NCBI RefSeq assembly: GCF_910594005.1
Contig: NC_057815.1
Location: 68,090,052 to 68,154,051 of the forward strand
DNA length: 64,000 nucleotides
Direction: 5' to 3'
From: Cervus elaphus
Taxonomy: Eukaryota > Chordata > Mammalia > Artiodactyla > Cervidae
Shown here: positions 45,223-56,349 of the stretch, piece after piece
How positions within the stretch are numbered: position 1 is the first letter of the stretch
Layout: the number at the start of each line of letters is the position of its first letter
Notes under the pieces: model-generated
Told to the model about the DNA's origin: nothing
The model's input: only the letters and a program-made list of their open reading frames with translations
The model's database searches: none
Position numbers and translations under genes: made by a program

Positions 45223-46479
45223 GAGTGACATTAATCAGAACTTGGAGGATTCCCTTTCTATGATGTCTTATTGATACAGACAGCTGCTTTCCTCAAGGAC
45301 CACTACAAAATGCCATCTGCTTCAGCTGAGAACAGCTCCTCTTTCCATGCAGCTGCTGCTGGGGCTCTGTCTGTCTCAGTCTAACATGAATGCCCTGGGA
45401 CCTGTCCTTGGATCCTGTCTCTTCGTCGTGTCCAGGGACCAACCATCCTGCTCTGCCCAGATCTGCCTGGTTTTAGCACTGCTAGTGCCATGTCCCAGGA
45501 AATCCCTTAGTCCCTGGCAAACTGGGATGTTAATCTCCCTACAAAGGTAGAAGCATTTTATATGCCTTTGGTAAAAGGAGTCATTTCCCCAGTGAATCCA
45601 AGTGGAACATGGATTCTCCACCTATTGGGAAAAAAAGAAAAAACCAGACTCCCACGCACTTCCTGGACTACTCCATGGTCTTCCCCACATCAGGCTGCTG
45701 CAGCTCAGCAGATATCACTGTTTAGCCACTTCATGCCCACTGCCTGGGCCCCAGTCCAGAGTGCACCACAGAGGACTAAAACATCTCAGAAGCAGTGTCA
45801 GGAGAGAAGGCCAAGCCCTTTGCAGAGAGTAAGTCCGCTCCTAGGACCACTGAAGAAAGCTACTGAGGATGCGTGGCAGCCCAAGCCCCCCTGAGTGAGA
45901 CTTTCCAACCCTCAGAACTGAGCCAATGGCAGTGTTGACTCACCCTTCACCTTGACTGAGCAATCCAAGGCCAGGTTACATTGATGTTCACTGCCTCTCT
46001 GCCCCAGGAACCCCTGGAGCAGATCCACTTGATTTTCCAGAACCATCTCCAGCATCTCTCCCTCTTCTAACAAAACGTTCTTGTGTCAAAGATTATGTAA
46101 GCACGAAAAATTGCTTGCAGACAGTTGAGTCCCTGACCCTTTCTTTCACAAATGAATCTTCAGGCTGGGGTGGGAATGGGGAGCAGCCTCAGGTCAACAG
46201 CTAGTCTGCACCAGCCTTGGTCCTGGAATCTAGGCCTCTGGATCTGGTCTTAGACTCTTTCCACCAAGACAGGCCACTTGGAGGATTCAGAAGCTTTGGT
46301 TTCCACCTGGGAAAAAAATAGGCCAAAATTTTTCTTTTCCTCTCTCTGTTTCTTAGACTGCTATCAGAGACAGTTGTGAATTTCTCTTTTGTTCTGAGGG
46401 TGTTTTCAAACAGTTTCAAGTGGACTGGTTACTAAACAGAGGCTCTGCGTGACTAGTAAAAAAAAAAATGCTATTCTCA
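45223..46479. other. Spacer DNA of unit 4 without a recognised gene
   Basis: 1.25 kb. Only scattered short open frames. 'tcccaggaaatcccttagtc' near 45495 resembles an old interspersed repeat that I cannot name. Confidence 0.35.
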
Positions 46480-46484
46480 AGAAG

Positions 46485-46709
46485 TGACTTCCCTGGTGGT
46501 CCAGCGGTTGAGAAACAGCCTTGCAATGCAGGGGACCCAGGTTTGATCCCTGGTGAGGTAACTAGGACCCCTCATGCTGCGGGGGAACTAAGTCTGAGTG
46601 TCACAACTACCGAGCCTGCGAGCTACAACTAGAGAGTCTGCAACGCAAGGAAAGATCCCACATTCTGCAACTAAGACCTGATGCAGCCAAATAAATTTTT
46701 TAAAAAAGA
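46485..46709 (+). repeat. CHR-type SINE, long form
   Basis: 'gacttccctggtggtccagc', 'ggtttgatccctggtgaggt', 'cacaactaccgagcctgcga' and tail 'gcagccaaataaatttttt'. The flanking repeat aagaagtgactt is at 46479-46490 and 46710-46721; it overlaps the SINE head. Confidence 0.85.
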
Positions 46710-46799
46710 AAGAAGTGACTTAAAGAAGAGGTGGACTGGATGCATCTGCAAGCAGAAAAGTCACGGCAGTCAGTGCACCCATCCTGAGTAAAACTGCTG

Positions 46800-46880
46800 T
46801 ACACTTTGTGCCTGGTAGAAGCTAGCTCATAACAAACCCTCAACAAATACTTTTAAAATAAATGAATTAATGAATGAGAC
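46800..46880 (+). repeat. L2 3'-end remnant
   Basis: 'tgtgcctggtagaagctagc' then 'aacaaatacttttaaaataa' and 'gaattaatgaatgag', the L2 terminus. Confidence 0.5.
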
Positions 46881-47099
46881 GGTTAACCCAAGTTCAACTT
46901 AACTTTTTCCTATAATGGACAATCAGCAGGGATTTTTACTTTTTTTGTTTTAGCATCTAAATTAATACAAACCATATTTCCGGGGAAGCTGATTCACTTC
47001 TGAGATGCTGTTCTCTCCCCCCGACTGAGCCCACGTAAGTGGGTTATGTGAGGTTTGTGCGAGGTTTGCAGGGCTGCCACAGAATATCAGAGCCAGAAG

Positions 47100-47240
47100 G
47101 ATCCTTAAAAGCAAGCAAGGTAGTCCAATTCCCATGGCCCTCCACTCATTTATCCAATAAAGTAACTCAGAGAAGGGAGCGACTTGCTCAATCAAGGTCA
47201 CACAAGGAGATGAAAGTCAGATCCCCGACTCCCTGCCCAG
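47100..47240 (-). repeat. MIR remnant
   Basis: 'gcgacttgctcaatcaaggt' followed by 'cacacaaggagatgaaagtc', antisense MIR. Confidence 0.6.
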
Positions 47241-47504
47241 GGCTCCCAAGGGTCCACCACAGAAGAGGCACGCCCCTGTCTGGCAGCCCGGATCATTCAT
47301 GTTTCCCTCAGCAGCCTGCGGCTTTCTTGGGGCTGGAGACTGAGCCGGCTCCTCTCCTGTAAAACCAGCATCTCCGTGGGGCCTGGCACCTCACTTAGTG
47401 TTTCCACAGAACTGTCCTGACCACCCCCAGGGCTTTCCCTCCAGCGTTCTGTGGAATCAGACCCTGATTCTGTGAAAGCTTCTGGCCCTGCTCCCTTACT
47501 GTTG

Positions 47505-47600
47505 CTAATAGGGAGGAGGAGGCCTAGAGAGGGGCTGTGCCTGGCCATGGTCACACAGTCAGTGAGTCAGCAGCCAGCCTACATGCCCAGTACCTTCAGC
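47505..47600 (-). repeat. MIR fragment
   Basis: 'gaggcctagagaggggctg' and 'gccatggtcacacagtcagt', antisense MIR, cut by the adjacent Bov-tA. Confidence 0.55.
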
Positions 47601-47802
47601 CACGTGCTATTCTTTGCAACTCCATGGACTGTATGTAGCCCACCAGGTTCCTCTGTTCATGAGATTCTCCAGGCAAGAGTACTGGAGCGGGTTGCCATGC
47701 CCTCCTCCAGGGGATCTTCCCAACTCAGGGATTGAACCCATGTCTCTTACATCTCCTGCATTGGCAGGCAGGTTCTTTACCACTAGCACCAACTGGGAAG
47801 TC
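47601..47802 (-). repeat. Bov-tA SINE
   Basis: Minus-oriented: 'ggcaagagtactggagcggg' and 'ctcagggattgaacccatgt', ending 'caccaactgggaagtc'. Confidence 0.87.
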
Positions 47803-48249
47803 AGCCTGCAATGCTATAAATTGAGGCAGAAAGAGTTTAGCCCATTTCCCTTCTCTTGGAGCCCCTCTCATTGTGGGATGAAGGTCCCTGACTGTCTGCC
47901 CCTTAAACCATGTCCTTCCAGAGCCTTGTCCCTCCTTGGGCTCTGACAGGCTCTGGGCACTTCCCTGTAGCCTTCAAGTCTCCATGAGGGGGGCTCAGCT
48001 CACCTGCAGCTCAGCCCACTCCAGCTGCCCCTTCCTCTCCCCAGGCCAGTGTCACCTCAGTAGGGAGGACCAGGCTGGGGCTGAAACTGGTTTCATTTGT
48101 CCCCTAAGCCCTCATCCCTAGCCTGCTGGGGTCCTGTCCCCTGAGGCCCCCTTCTATCAGGGCCCTGTGTATTGCTTTTCTGGGGACTCCCAAGTGGCTG
48201 GTTAGCAGCTACCACTGGGCTTTGCTAGATATGAGAACAACAATATTAA

Positions 48250-48425
48250 TAGTCCTCACTGGGGCACAGAACTCTGTGGTCTATGGAGGCTTTCCCACCA
48301 ATTGAAAAACAATTCAGAACCCCATGTGACAGGTGAGGAAACTGAGGTGCAGAGGTGAAAGGAATTGCCCAATTCACACAGGACAAGCAGAATCGAGATC
48401 TCAGGTTTGCTAATTCTTAGTCTAG
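48250..48425 (-). repeat. MIR SINE
   Basis: 'gacaggtgaggaaactgagg', 'tgcccaattcacacaggaca' and 'cgagatctcaggtttgc', antisense MIR. It matches the MIRs at 19110 and 38705 in position within the duplicated unit. Confidence 0.72.
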
Positions 48426-49026
48426 CCTCTGAGCCAACCAACCACACAAATGAGAAAAAGTTTGTGGAAAAATCTCCATGTAATTGTAAACTGTGCTATT
48501 GGCCAGAGGATGGGGTGTGGAGAACTTCTGAGGGTTTTGAAGTTAGAGGAACAGGTATTACAGAGCAGAGAGTTACTCAGTTTCCCAAATGTTCACTCTC
48601 TCTCTCCTTGGCTTCTCTTACTCTGTCTTAGATGGAGTTTGTTCTCCATTGAATGAGTCTGGGAGGCCATAGAGTGGATATGTGCTCAGACCCTGGTGGC
48701 AGACCAGTTTGGGTTCAAGCCTGGCTTGGAGCTCTCTGAGATTCTGTTTCCTCTTCTGTTGAGCGGGAGTCTGTTCTGTGCAAGCTCTGTACTGCTGAGG
48801 TACAGGGTGAGAAGAGGCAAAGGGGGCCGTCAGTTGTCAGAAGCATCTTCCACCCAGTTAACATGACCCTGCCTCTCTCCCAGGACTGTGGGAAGGCCCA
48901 TAACATTCCCAGTCCAAGTCTCTTCCATCTAAGAAAGTGGATGGGGTGGCCCAGAAATGTCTCCAGAAGGAGTCCATGTATCTCAGGAACATTTTTTTAA
49001 ATTTATAGGTTCCTTTTTATTTAAAA
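48426..49026. other. Intergenic DNA with one MIR
   Basis: No gene. A plus-oriented MIR fragment at about 48685-48770 ('agtttgggttcaagcctggc', 'ctgtttcctcttctgttgag'). Confidence 0.45.
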
Positions 49027-49157
49027 ATTATTTTATTTATTTTTGTGGCCATACTGTGTGGCATATAAGATCTTATTTCCCTGACCAAGGACTGAACTTG
49101 TGCTCCCTACAGTAGAAGGATGGAGTCTTAACCACTGGGCCACCAGGGATGTCCCGT
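49027..49157 (-). repeat. CHR-type SINE, short form
   Basis: 'tttatttttgtggccatact', 'ttatttccctgaccaagga' and 'ccactgggccaccagggatg', minus orientation. Confidence 0.83.
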
Positions 49158-49845
49158 CTCAGGAATATTTTCGAGTTCCGAACAGAAGGCACAGCCTGGC
49201 CCTCTAAATTCCTCCCCGCCCTGCGCCCACCCCCAGTGGAGGCCAGCTGCCTAAGCCACTCTGCCCTGGAAAGTCGTCAGTGACGCCCTGTCTATCTCCG
49301 TCTCGCCCCTACTGCTCCTCACCTTCCCTGGCGTCAGGCTCCGACAGATCCAAGAGGCTGGAAAAGGAAGGCGCCAAGGAGAAAAGGGAAGCTATAAATA
49401 CACTGGGGGAGAGACTGGGCTGCCTCCTGGTGGGGGCAGGAGGCTCCTGGAGTGCTGGGGAGGAGAGTCCAGAATCCAGGGCCATCACTGGGGCCTCCAG
49501 CACACTCATCACTGTCACCATCGTTTCTTCCACCAGGAGGCAGTGTGCCATTGGCTTTGGGGGCCACACACTTGAGTTCAAATCCCAGCTCCTCCACTTG
49601 GGCAATGACATCACTTCTCTTTGTCTCCCCTTCATGAACAGTAGGTAACAGTAGCGGCTATATTGGCTGGAGTGAAGGTTTAGTGAGACACTCTAGGTGA
49701 GAGTTCTTTGCAAGCTGTGAAGTGCTGTGAAGAAGATTTCTATATTATCACCACCATAGTCACTGAGAGGCCACCCCTTAGATGTCTTCCCCTCTGAGGG
49801 GGGACAGCCTTCTCTGATGAAGTGGGTTGTGCTATTGGCCGCCTG
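49158..49845. other. Intergenic DNA with one MIR
   Basis: No gene is recognised. Three overlapping open frames on both strands at 49280-49648 reflect GC-rich sequence and carry no domain. A plus-oriented MIR lies at about 49545-49700 ('ttgagttcaaatcccagctc'). Confidence 0.4.
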
Positions 49846-50220
49846 AGGTACAGGTACTGTGACAGCGAGGGGATATGTGCCTGGTGGTCAGGTCTTAGGT
49901 ACAAGTGCATCACTGTCACTGTCTCCCCAGGTAAGGGGACCTGAGGTGATCAGTCACCTCTGAGGTACCCTTGAACTGCTGTGACAGCCTCCACTGGTGA
50001 GGAGGGGGGTGGTATCATTCATGTCTGAGGTACACATACACTGCTGTCACAGTCCCCTCAGGTAGAGAATTTATGCTTAGTGGTCATGTCAGGGGCACCC
50101 CACACCACTCTCACAGCCTCCTCAGGTGAGGGGGCTGTAGTATCTGTCACATCAGAAGTAAGTGTGAAATGCCGTGAAAGCCTCCTCAGGTGAGGGGAAG
50201 TGTGGTGATGGTTCGTGTCT
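49846..50220 (+). repeat. Diverged minisatellite, about 65-bp unit, six copies
   Basis: Successive units start at 49846, 49897, 49963, 50028, 50093 and 50156, with lengths 51, 66, 65, 65, 63 and 65 bp. Each opens near 'aggtac', has a middle like 'ctgtcacagcctcctcagg' and ends near 'ggtcatgtct'. The copies differ at many positions, so the array is old. Confidence 0.8.
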
Positions 50221-50361
50221 CACCACACGCTCCTGGCCTGTGGAACTGGGACATCACTTGCATGTGTACCTCAGACCTCATTGCACAACACTAACCTGTA
50301 TAGGGTAGGACATGTAGCATTATCACTGGTTAACCAATGTTAATGGGAACCAATGTTCCCA

Positions 50362-51679
50362 ACCAACCAATGGTATTCCTATCTCTTTAAGAATTTTCCA
50401 GTTTGCTGTGACCAAATACAGTCAAAGGTTTTGACGTAGTCAATAAAGCAGAAGTAGATGTTTTTCAGAAATTCTCTTGCTTTTTTGATGATCCAATGGA
50501 TGTTGGTAATTTGATCTCAGGTTCCTCCTCTGCCTTTTCTAAATCCAGCTTGAACATCTGAAAGTTTATGGTACACATACTGTTGAAGCCTCACTTGGAG
50601 AATTTTGAGCATTACTTTGCTGCTGCTGCTGCTGCTGCTAAGTCACTTCAGTCGTGTCCGACTCTATGATGAATGCAACTGTGCAGTAGTTTAAACATTC
50701 TTTGTCATTGCCTTTCTTTGGGATTACAATGAAAACTGACCATTTCCAGTCCTGTGGCCACTGCTGAGTTTTCCAAATTTGCTGGCTTATTGAGTACAGT
50801 ACTTTCACAGCATCATCTTTTAGGATTTGAAACAGCTCAACTGGAATTTCATCACCTCCACTAGCTTTGTTTGCAGTGATGCTTCCTAAGGCCCACTTGA
50901 CTTCGCATTCCAGGATGTCTGGCTCTAGGTGGGTGATCACACCACCGTGATTATTTGGGTCATGAAGATCTTTTTTGTATAGTTCTGTGTATTCTTGCCA
51001 CCTCTTCTGAATATCTTCTGCTTCGGTTAGGTCCATACCATTTCTGTCCTTTATTGTGCCCACATTTGCATGAAATATTCCCTTGGTATCTCTAATTTTC
51101 TTGAAGAGATCTGTAGTCTTTCCCATTCTATTGTTTTCCTCTATTTCTTTGCAATGATCACTGAGGAAGGCTTTCTTATCTCTCCTTGCTATTGTTTGGA
51201 ACTCTGCATTCAAATGGATATCTCTTTCCTTTTCTCCTTTACCTTTAGCTTCTCTTTTTCAGCTATTTGTAAGTCTTTGTTAGACATCATTTTGCCTTTT
51301 TGCATTTCTTTTTCTTGGGGATGGTCTTGACCACCGCCTCCTGTATGATGTCATGAATCTCCGTCCATAGTTTTTCAGGTACTCTGTCTATCACATCTAA
51401 TCCCTTGAATCTATTTGTCACTTCCACTGTATAATCATAAGGGATTTGATTTAGGTCATACCTGAATGGTCTAGTAACTTTCCTTACTTTCTTCAATTTA
51501 AACCTGAATTTTGCAATAAGGAATTCATGATCTGAGCCATAGTCAGTCTTATTTTTGCTGACTGTATAGAGCTTCTCCATCTTTGGCTGCAAAGAATATA
51601 ATCAATCTGATTTTGGTATTGACCATCTGGTGATGTCCATGTGTAGAGTCTTCTCTTGTGTTGTTGGAAGAGGGTGAAG
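50362..51679 (-). mobile_element. BovB LINE fragment, minus orientation
   Basis: Antisense BovB covering the end of the endonuclease (LYTWTSPDGQYQNQIDYI, minus strand near 51630-51580) through the first half of the reverse transcriptase (51213-50638, with a one-codon loss in YTE-LYKK). The 3' part is missing. A CTG run with a SINE tail interrupts it at 50619. Frames are broken. Confidence 0.9.
50619..50667 (-). repeat. CTG microsatellite and 5'-truncated Bov-tA tail inside BovB
   Basis: A (gct)n run followed by 'aagtcacttcagtcgtgtcc' and 'gactctatg', the extreme 3' end of a young Bov-tA in minus orientation, about 49 bp. It replaces or splits BovB sequence between 'gagcattacttt' and 'atgaatgcaactg'. 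Confidence 0.75.
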
Positions 51680-51803
51680 AAGTTCTGGAGATGGATGGTG
51701 GTGGTTCTACCACAATGCAAATGTACTTAATGTCACTGAACCACAAACTTAAAATGTTTAATAGGGTAAATTTCATGTTTTAAATATGTAACCACACTCA
51801 CAG
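51680..51803 (+). repeat. Old L1 3'-end remnant between BovB pieces
   Basis: 'ttctggagatggatggtgg', 'caaatgtacttaatgtcact' and 'aggtaaatttcatg'-like text (near 51763) resemble the 3' terminus of old mammalian L1 in plus orientation. Confidence 0.5.
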
Positions 51804-52217
51804 AAGGCTATGGTTTTTTTCAGGAGTCACATATGGATGTGAGAGTTGGACCAAGCGGCAAAGAATTGATGCTTTCGAATTGTGGTGTTGGAGAAGACTC
51901 TTGAGAGTCCCTTGGACTGCAAGGAGATCAAACCAGTCAATCCTAAAGGAAATCAACCCTGAATATTCATTGGAAAGACTGGTGCTGATGCTGAAGTTCC
52001 AATACTTTGACCACCTGATGCAAAGAACTGACTCATTGGAAAAAGACCCTGATCCTGGGAAAGATTGAGGGCAGGAGGAGAAGGGGACAACAGAGGATGA
52101 GATGGCTGGATGGCATCACCAACTCAATGAACATGAGTTTGAGCAAGCTTTAGGAGATGGTGAAGGACAGGGAAGCCTGGAGTGCTGCAAAAGAGTCAGA
52201 CACGACTGAGCGACTGA
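51804..52217 (+). repeat. BovB LINE 3' end, plus orientation
   Basis: 'aggctatggtttttttcagg', 'ggatgtgagagttggaccaa', 'gtgttggagaagactcttga' and the end 'cgactgagcgactgaaaa'. It is opposite in direction to the BovB fragment before it. Confidence 0.9.
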
Positions 52218-53379
52218 AAACCACCACCACACCCCTCCCCCACCCCAAAAAATTAAGTGACACAGCTACCAAGTGGAAAAACCAGTACTCCTGCCCCAAA
52301 GCCTTGTTCTTGTCCACCCACAATTTCCTCTCATTGCAAGTGGAACTTCTAATCTGGGAGAAGACAGAGGAGTAGTAGGCATCCACATCAGGCTCAGAGA
52401 GAGGTTGATCCTAAGGGCCCAGGGTGTGGGCCAGGGCAGGGTTTCAAGCAGGGAGGGGCACGGTCAGATTTAAGGGCTGGAAAGTCCCCTCTGGCTCACA
52501 GCAAGATGGAGACTGGAGATGGGCAAGAGGCTGGAACACTGCCCAGGCCAGAGCTGCTGGTGGCCAGCACCAGGGCAGTGACAGCAGAACGCGAAGAAGT
52601 AGGCTGGTTTGAGAGACGAGCGTGGAGGAGAGGGAGAGAGGGGAACAGGCAGTGACTGCACCCACTGCCTCCCCTGGCCTGTCCACTTCAGCCTCCTCTG
52701 ACAGTCTCCTTTCCAGCCCCCTCCTCCCCACCCCCGGCGCCCCGCCACTAGAGTCTTAAATGAGGAGCCAGGGGCGCAGATCTCCTCTCTGGCCCCCAGG
52801 GGGCAGTGTTACAAAGTCTGCAGGGCACTGGGGCGCCTGCAGCCAGGGGCAAAGGCTTGCTCCTCTCCGTCGCCGCTGCACCCCTACCCCTGTGTCCTCT
52901 CTCCCAGAAGTAAAATTATTAATAACTGTAATCTCTCATGTCCCACACTTGATACTTTACAAAAGCAGTGGTACATCCATTAGCTCACATGTTCCTTCCC
53001 CAAAGATGGGGCAGAGCAGGAAGAGACCCAGAACGACCACTTTATAATAAGGAAACCTAGGACCAGGCAGGAAATAGGACCTGACCAAAGCCAATGTGTT
53101 AGTTACAGCTGGGGTTGGGAGCCACAAGCCAGCCAGTGCCCAGTCTGGACCCTGTGAGAAGGAAGAGTCTGCAGCAACCATGGAACAACAGGCCACCCCA
53201 CCAGCCTGGGAGCCCCAAATTCACCCTTGAACTCCCTTCCACCTCAGAGGTAATTGAGTCCCATGTCAGTGGGGTTGTCAGCGAGGTCGGACCGCCCTGG
53301 CATGCACCTGATTTACTTCTTCCTCATCCTCCGCCTCCAGAACTACAAGAGTCATCGCCATTACCATCATCACCATATT
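52218..53379. other. GC-rich intergenic DNA with a MIR
   Basis: No exon is recognised. An antisense MIR remnant at about 52910-53110 ('ataataaggaaacctaggac' at 53044). Open frames on both strands here are GC-driven. Confidence 0.4.
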
Positions 53380-53550
53380 AATAACGGCTTGTGTCTGCTC
53401 AGCTCTCAGACTTAGTGAGCACTAATACTAATCCATCAACTCATCTGAGCCCTCGGACAGCCCTGGGAAGGTATTTCACAGACAAGGGTACCGAGAATCA
53501 GAGACAGCAAGAGACCAACCTCAGATCACCCAGCTAGGTCTCCAGAGAGT
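53380..53550 (-). repeat. MIR SINE
   Basis: 'cttagtgagcactaatacta', 'tgagccctcggacagccct' and 'gatcacccagctaggtctcc', antisense MIR. Confidence 0.65.
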
Positions 53551-54645
53551 TCACAGTCTCCTGGGAGAGCTACGCATATAGAGTTGAAGACAGAGTGAGA
53601 TGGTTGGGTTTAGTGCAGCCCTGCTGGGAGGTTTCCCATCATCTCTGCAGATGAGGAAACTGAGCCTCAGAGATCTTCTTATTGGGTCAGGATGAAACCA
53701 TCTGTTGCCACACTCATGCTCTGTCTGGGCACAGTGCATGCAGAGTTTCTAGTAGAGTACGTATTCTCTCCAGGCTGGAGGGAGAGGCTGGTGAGAGTTA
53801 GAGGCAGCTGGCCGCAGGGGAAGGCTGCTGTTAGGGCAAACGGGCTTCTCCAGGAAGAAACTCCAGGCCAGCTTTTAGCTGCAGAGAGCAGAGCTGGGGC
53901 TGCACGGGGCTGGATGGGCCGGAGGAGCCAGTGGCTGTGCTGAGCCAAGGTGGATAGGGCTGAGTGGCCAGGCTGGACGCTTACCTGCCTGCAGACCTGT
54001 CTTCTCACCCAGTTGGGAAATTTGCTGTGTTCTGATCCAGGAGCCATGCCAACAGTGGGAAAGTCCCGAAGCCTTGGCAGGAGGGGGCTCTGTTTCTTTT
54101 CCACCAGAGGGAGATATCAAAGCCCAGGGAGAGACTGTGATTTCCCCATGGTCACAATGTAGCAGAACCTGCTGGTCTCTTGGCCTCAGTCTCCCAATCT
54201 GAAAAAGTGAGGGACTGAATTAAATGAGCTCCAAGTTCCTTCTGGGCTCTGATCTTCTGAGTGCCATCCTTGCTGTCCTTGGCTCAGACCCCAGTCTGGC
54301 TGTATCCTCGACATGTAGCCCTGGGCAAGTCACATGGCCTCTCTGAGTGTCAGAGTCCTCATGGCTGAAGTAAGTATGATACTGCCTCCCTTGGGCAGAT
54401 CTAATGAGCCATGCATGGGATCACGTGGGCACAGCTTGGGCTCTGACCCCCGCACAGCCTCTGGGGGTAGGGATGACTGAGGCTCAGACGGAGGCCATTG
54501 CTTGTCTGCCTGGCCAAGGGCTCATTTATAGATATCCGCTCCCTGGCTGCCAGGCCAGAGGGAAGTGGGAACAACAGTGCTGATGTGGTAGTTTAGGACC
54601 TTTTTTAGGAAGGAGCCTCTGCCACTCTTCCTCTTCCCCCAGTGC
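53551..54645. other. Intergenic DNA with MIR fragments
   Basis: MIR pieces: antisense at 53610-53690 ('agatgaggaaactgagcctc'), antisense at 54095-54175 ('tttccccatggtcacaatgt'), plus at 54180-54250 ('ggcctcagtctcccaatctg') and plus at 54305-54380 ('agccctgggcaagtcacatg'). No gene is recognised. Confidence 0.5.
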
Positions 54646-54845
54646 CCTGCCCTGACCTCCATCTTCTGGACATTTTCCCAGTGATCCTCAGAACAGTCCT
54701 GAGGTTGGGCCATTTGATGTCAGCATCTCCATTTAACAGATGAGAAGACTGAGGCCCAGGGAAGAGAAAGGGCTTTCTCCAAGTCCCACAGCAATGTTGT
54801 TACAGAGCTGGGACCAGAATTGAGGTCTTAAGGCTGAAACCTGGG
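54646..54845 (-). repeat. MIR SINE
   Basis: 'cagatgagaagactgaggcc', 'aagtcccacagcaatgttg' and 'agctgggaccagaattgagg', antisense MIR. Confidence 0.72.
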
Positions 54846-54904
54846 GCTCTCCCCTTGTCTCCAAATTCAGATAGTTCTACAAAATGAAGAGTCCCCTATC
54901 TTGC

Positions 54905-55168
54905 CTGGTTTGCAAAAGAGCTTGGGTTCTGCAAACAGCTTGGAGTTTCACAAGCAACATCAGACTCGACACAAGATGCAGGACTGTGCAAACATCATGG
55001 GACCTTGAAAGCTGCAGAGTTCTATAAACTGTGCCAGGCTTTGCCACCAGCATGGGACTCTAAAAAGGCATCAAGCTTTGCAAGCTGTGTGTATCCACAG
55101 ATGGTGTTGCAATCCATGCACATCCTAGGGCCCTGTGAGATGTACAGGGCTCAGCAAACACCATGATG
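54905..55168 (+). repeat. Degenerate short-period tandem repeat (about 18-21 bp)
   Basis: A run of about twelve diverged units with the theme ggnctttgcaaa-nagcat. Examples: 'ggttctgcaaacagctt', 'ggactgtgcaaacatcat', 'ggctttgccaccagcat', 'agctttgcaagctgtgt', 'gggctcagcaaacaccat'. Unit boundaries drift by 1-4 bp, so this is an old array identified by eye. Confidence 0.5.
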
Positions 55169-56075
55169 GTAAGTGGCAATGGTGGGGTCCAAACCAGGTT
55201 GGTTGAACCTCAAGCCTGGGCCACCCAAAAGGAAAACCTCACTGCCGGATTAGTCCAAGAGTTATCTGAAGGCCTGTTAGCCTAACTCCCAGAAGGCCAT
55301 GGAGATTGGACTCATCCTCTAATTCCACAGCTGAGTTCAGGAATATTCTTGGACCTGGATCAGCCTGGGGAGGCTGAAGTGATAAATGAAGGCTGCTCAT
55401 GCCTGAGGTTACTGTATATTCTGCGCCCTGTGGGGTGCTGTGCATGGTTAGACTCAGAGATTGGTGAAATGAACTTAGCCAGCCAAGCTGGTCCCAACAT
55501 CATTCCATGTGCAGAGTTTCCACAGCCTCTAGAGCCGCGGTGGGGGTAGTGAGCTTCCAGAAAGTTAAAAGGGACCTTTCCTCTCTCAACCACGTGCCTG
55601 CAATTTGGAGTCTGGAAGGTGCCTCTGCACCTCTGAGTCTCTGTGAGGACTCACATTGCCTGTCTGAAGGATTTAGAGAGGGAAAGCCAGTTTGGCTTTC
55701 TCAAAGAGGATTGGGGTCTGGTTTCCTATTAACTGAAGCCAATTGTTGACCCCTCCCTGGGCCGTGGTCCTGCATTCCCATTTCTGATCTCTCAGAGACT
55801 CACACTACGAGTATCTGTCAAGGGCCTACTAAGTGCCAGGCTGATCTGTGATTGTTTCAGATACTCCCCACTTCCTTCTAGCATCCCTTATGCCACTAGG
55901 AACCAAGTGGGGCTCATGTTTATCTCTCTATTGTTGCACTCCAAAAGCTGGACTCCAATCTCACATCCCTGTAACATGCAAAGACTCTATTCTTGGACTG
56001 GGTCGGGTTCACTTCTGTATCTTGGATTTGGGGAAACCCAGAGGTCTTCCTTAGAAAATGCAGCCTGGGTGGAGG
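55169..56075. other. Intergenic DNA
   Basis: No gene is recognised. The frames at 55349-55749 and 55848-56054 have no recognisable domain. Confidence 0.4.
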
Positions 56076-56205
56076 AAAAAGCCTGGTTCCTAGCATCAGA
56101 GGTTCAAGGCCAGACCCCACCGCCTCCTAGCCAGGTGACCTCTGAGTGGTTACTGAGACTTAATGCCTCATCTGTAAAATGGGGGAATATGTTCCTGGCC
56201 CGAAA
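56076..56205 (+). repeat. MIR SINE
   Basis: 'catcagaggttcaaggccag', 'agccaggtgacctctgagtg' and 'gcctcatctgtaaaatgggg', plus orientation. Confidence 0.72.
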
Positions 56206-56349
56206 GGTCATTAGGAGGGGCCAGTGGGGCCTCACGTGTGAAAGTGCTGAGCAAGACGGAAGAGGCAAACCAGGTTCACTTTCCCTGCCCTGTTCTGAGT
56301 CTTGCCTCTGCCACTCCCTTCTCTGAGCTCCGGGCCTCAGGCTTGGGTT

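Larger units (their letters stand above)
44402..48450. other. Upstream spacer of copy 4, member of the shared duplicated unit
   Basis: The proximal part ('gatgctggatatcagcagac') and distal part ('ctcagctcacctgcagctc' near 47993, 'gagaacaacaatattaatag' near 48232) correspond to the other units. The middle is more diverged. Open frames at 45347-45894 are not recognised. Confidence 0.5.

Noticed and set aside
45347..45894. Open frames in the spacer of copy 4
   Set aside because: Compositionally ordinary, overlapping in different frames and without a recognised domain.
54440..54620. A possible fifth copy of the receptor spacer unit
   Set aside because: A few words resemble the 'aacaacaatattaatag' landmark, but the match is short and falls in MIR-like sequence. 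No receptor fragment was found nearby.
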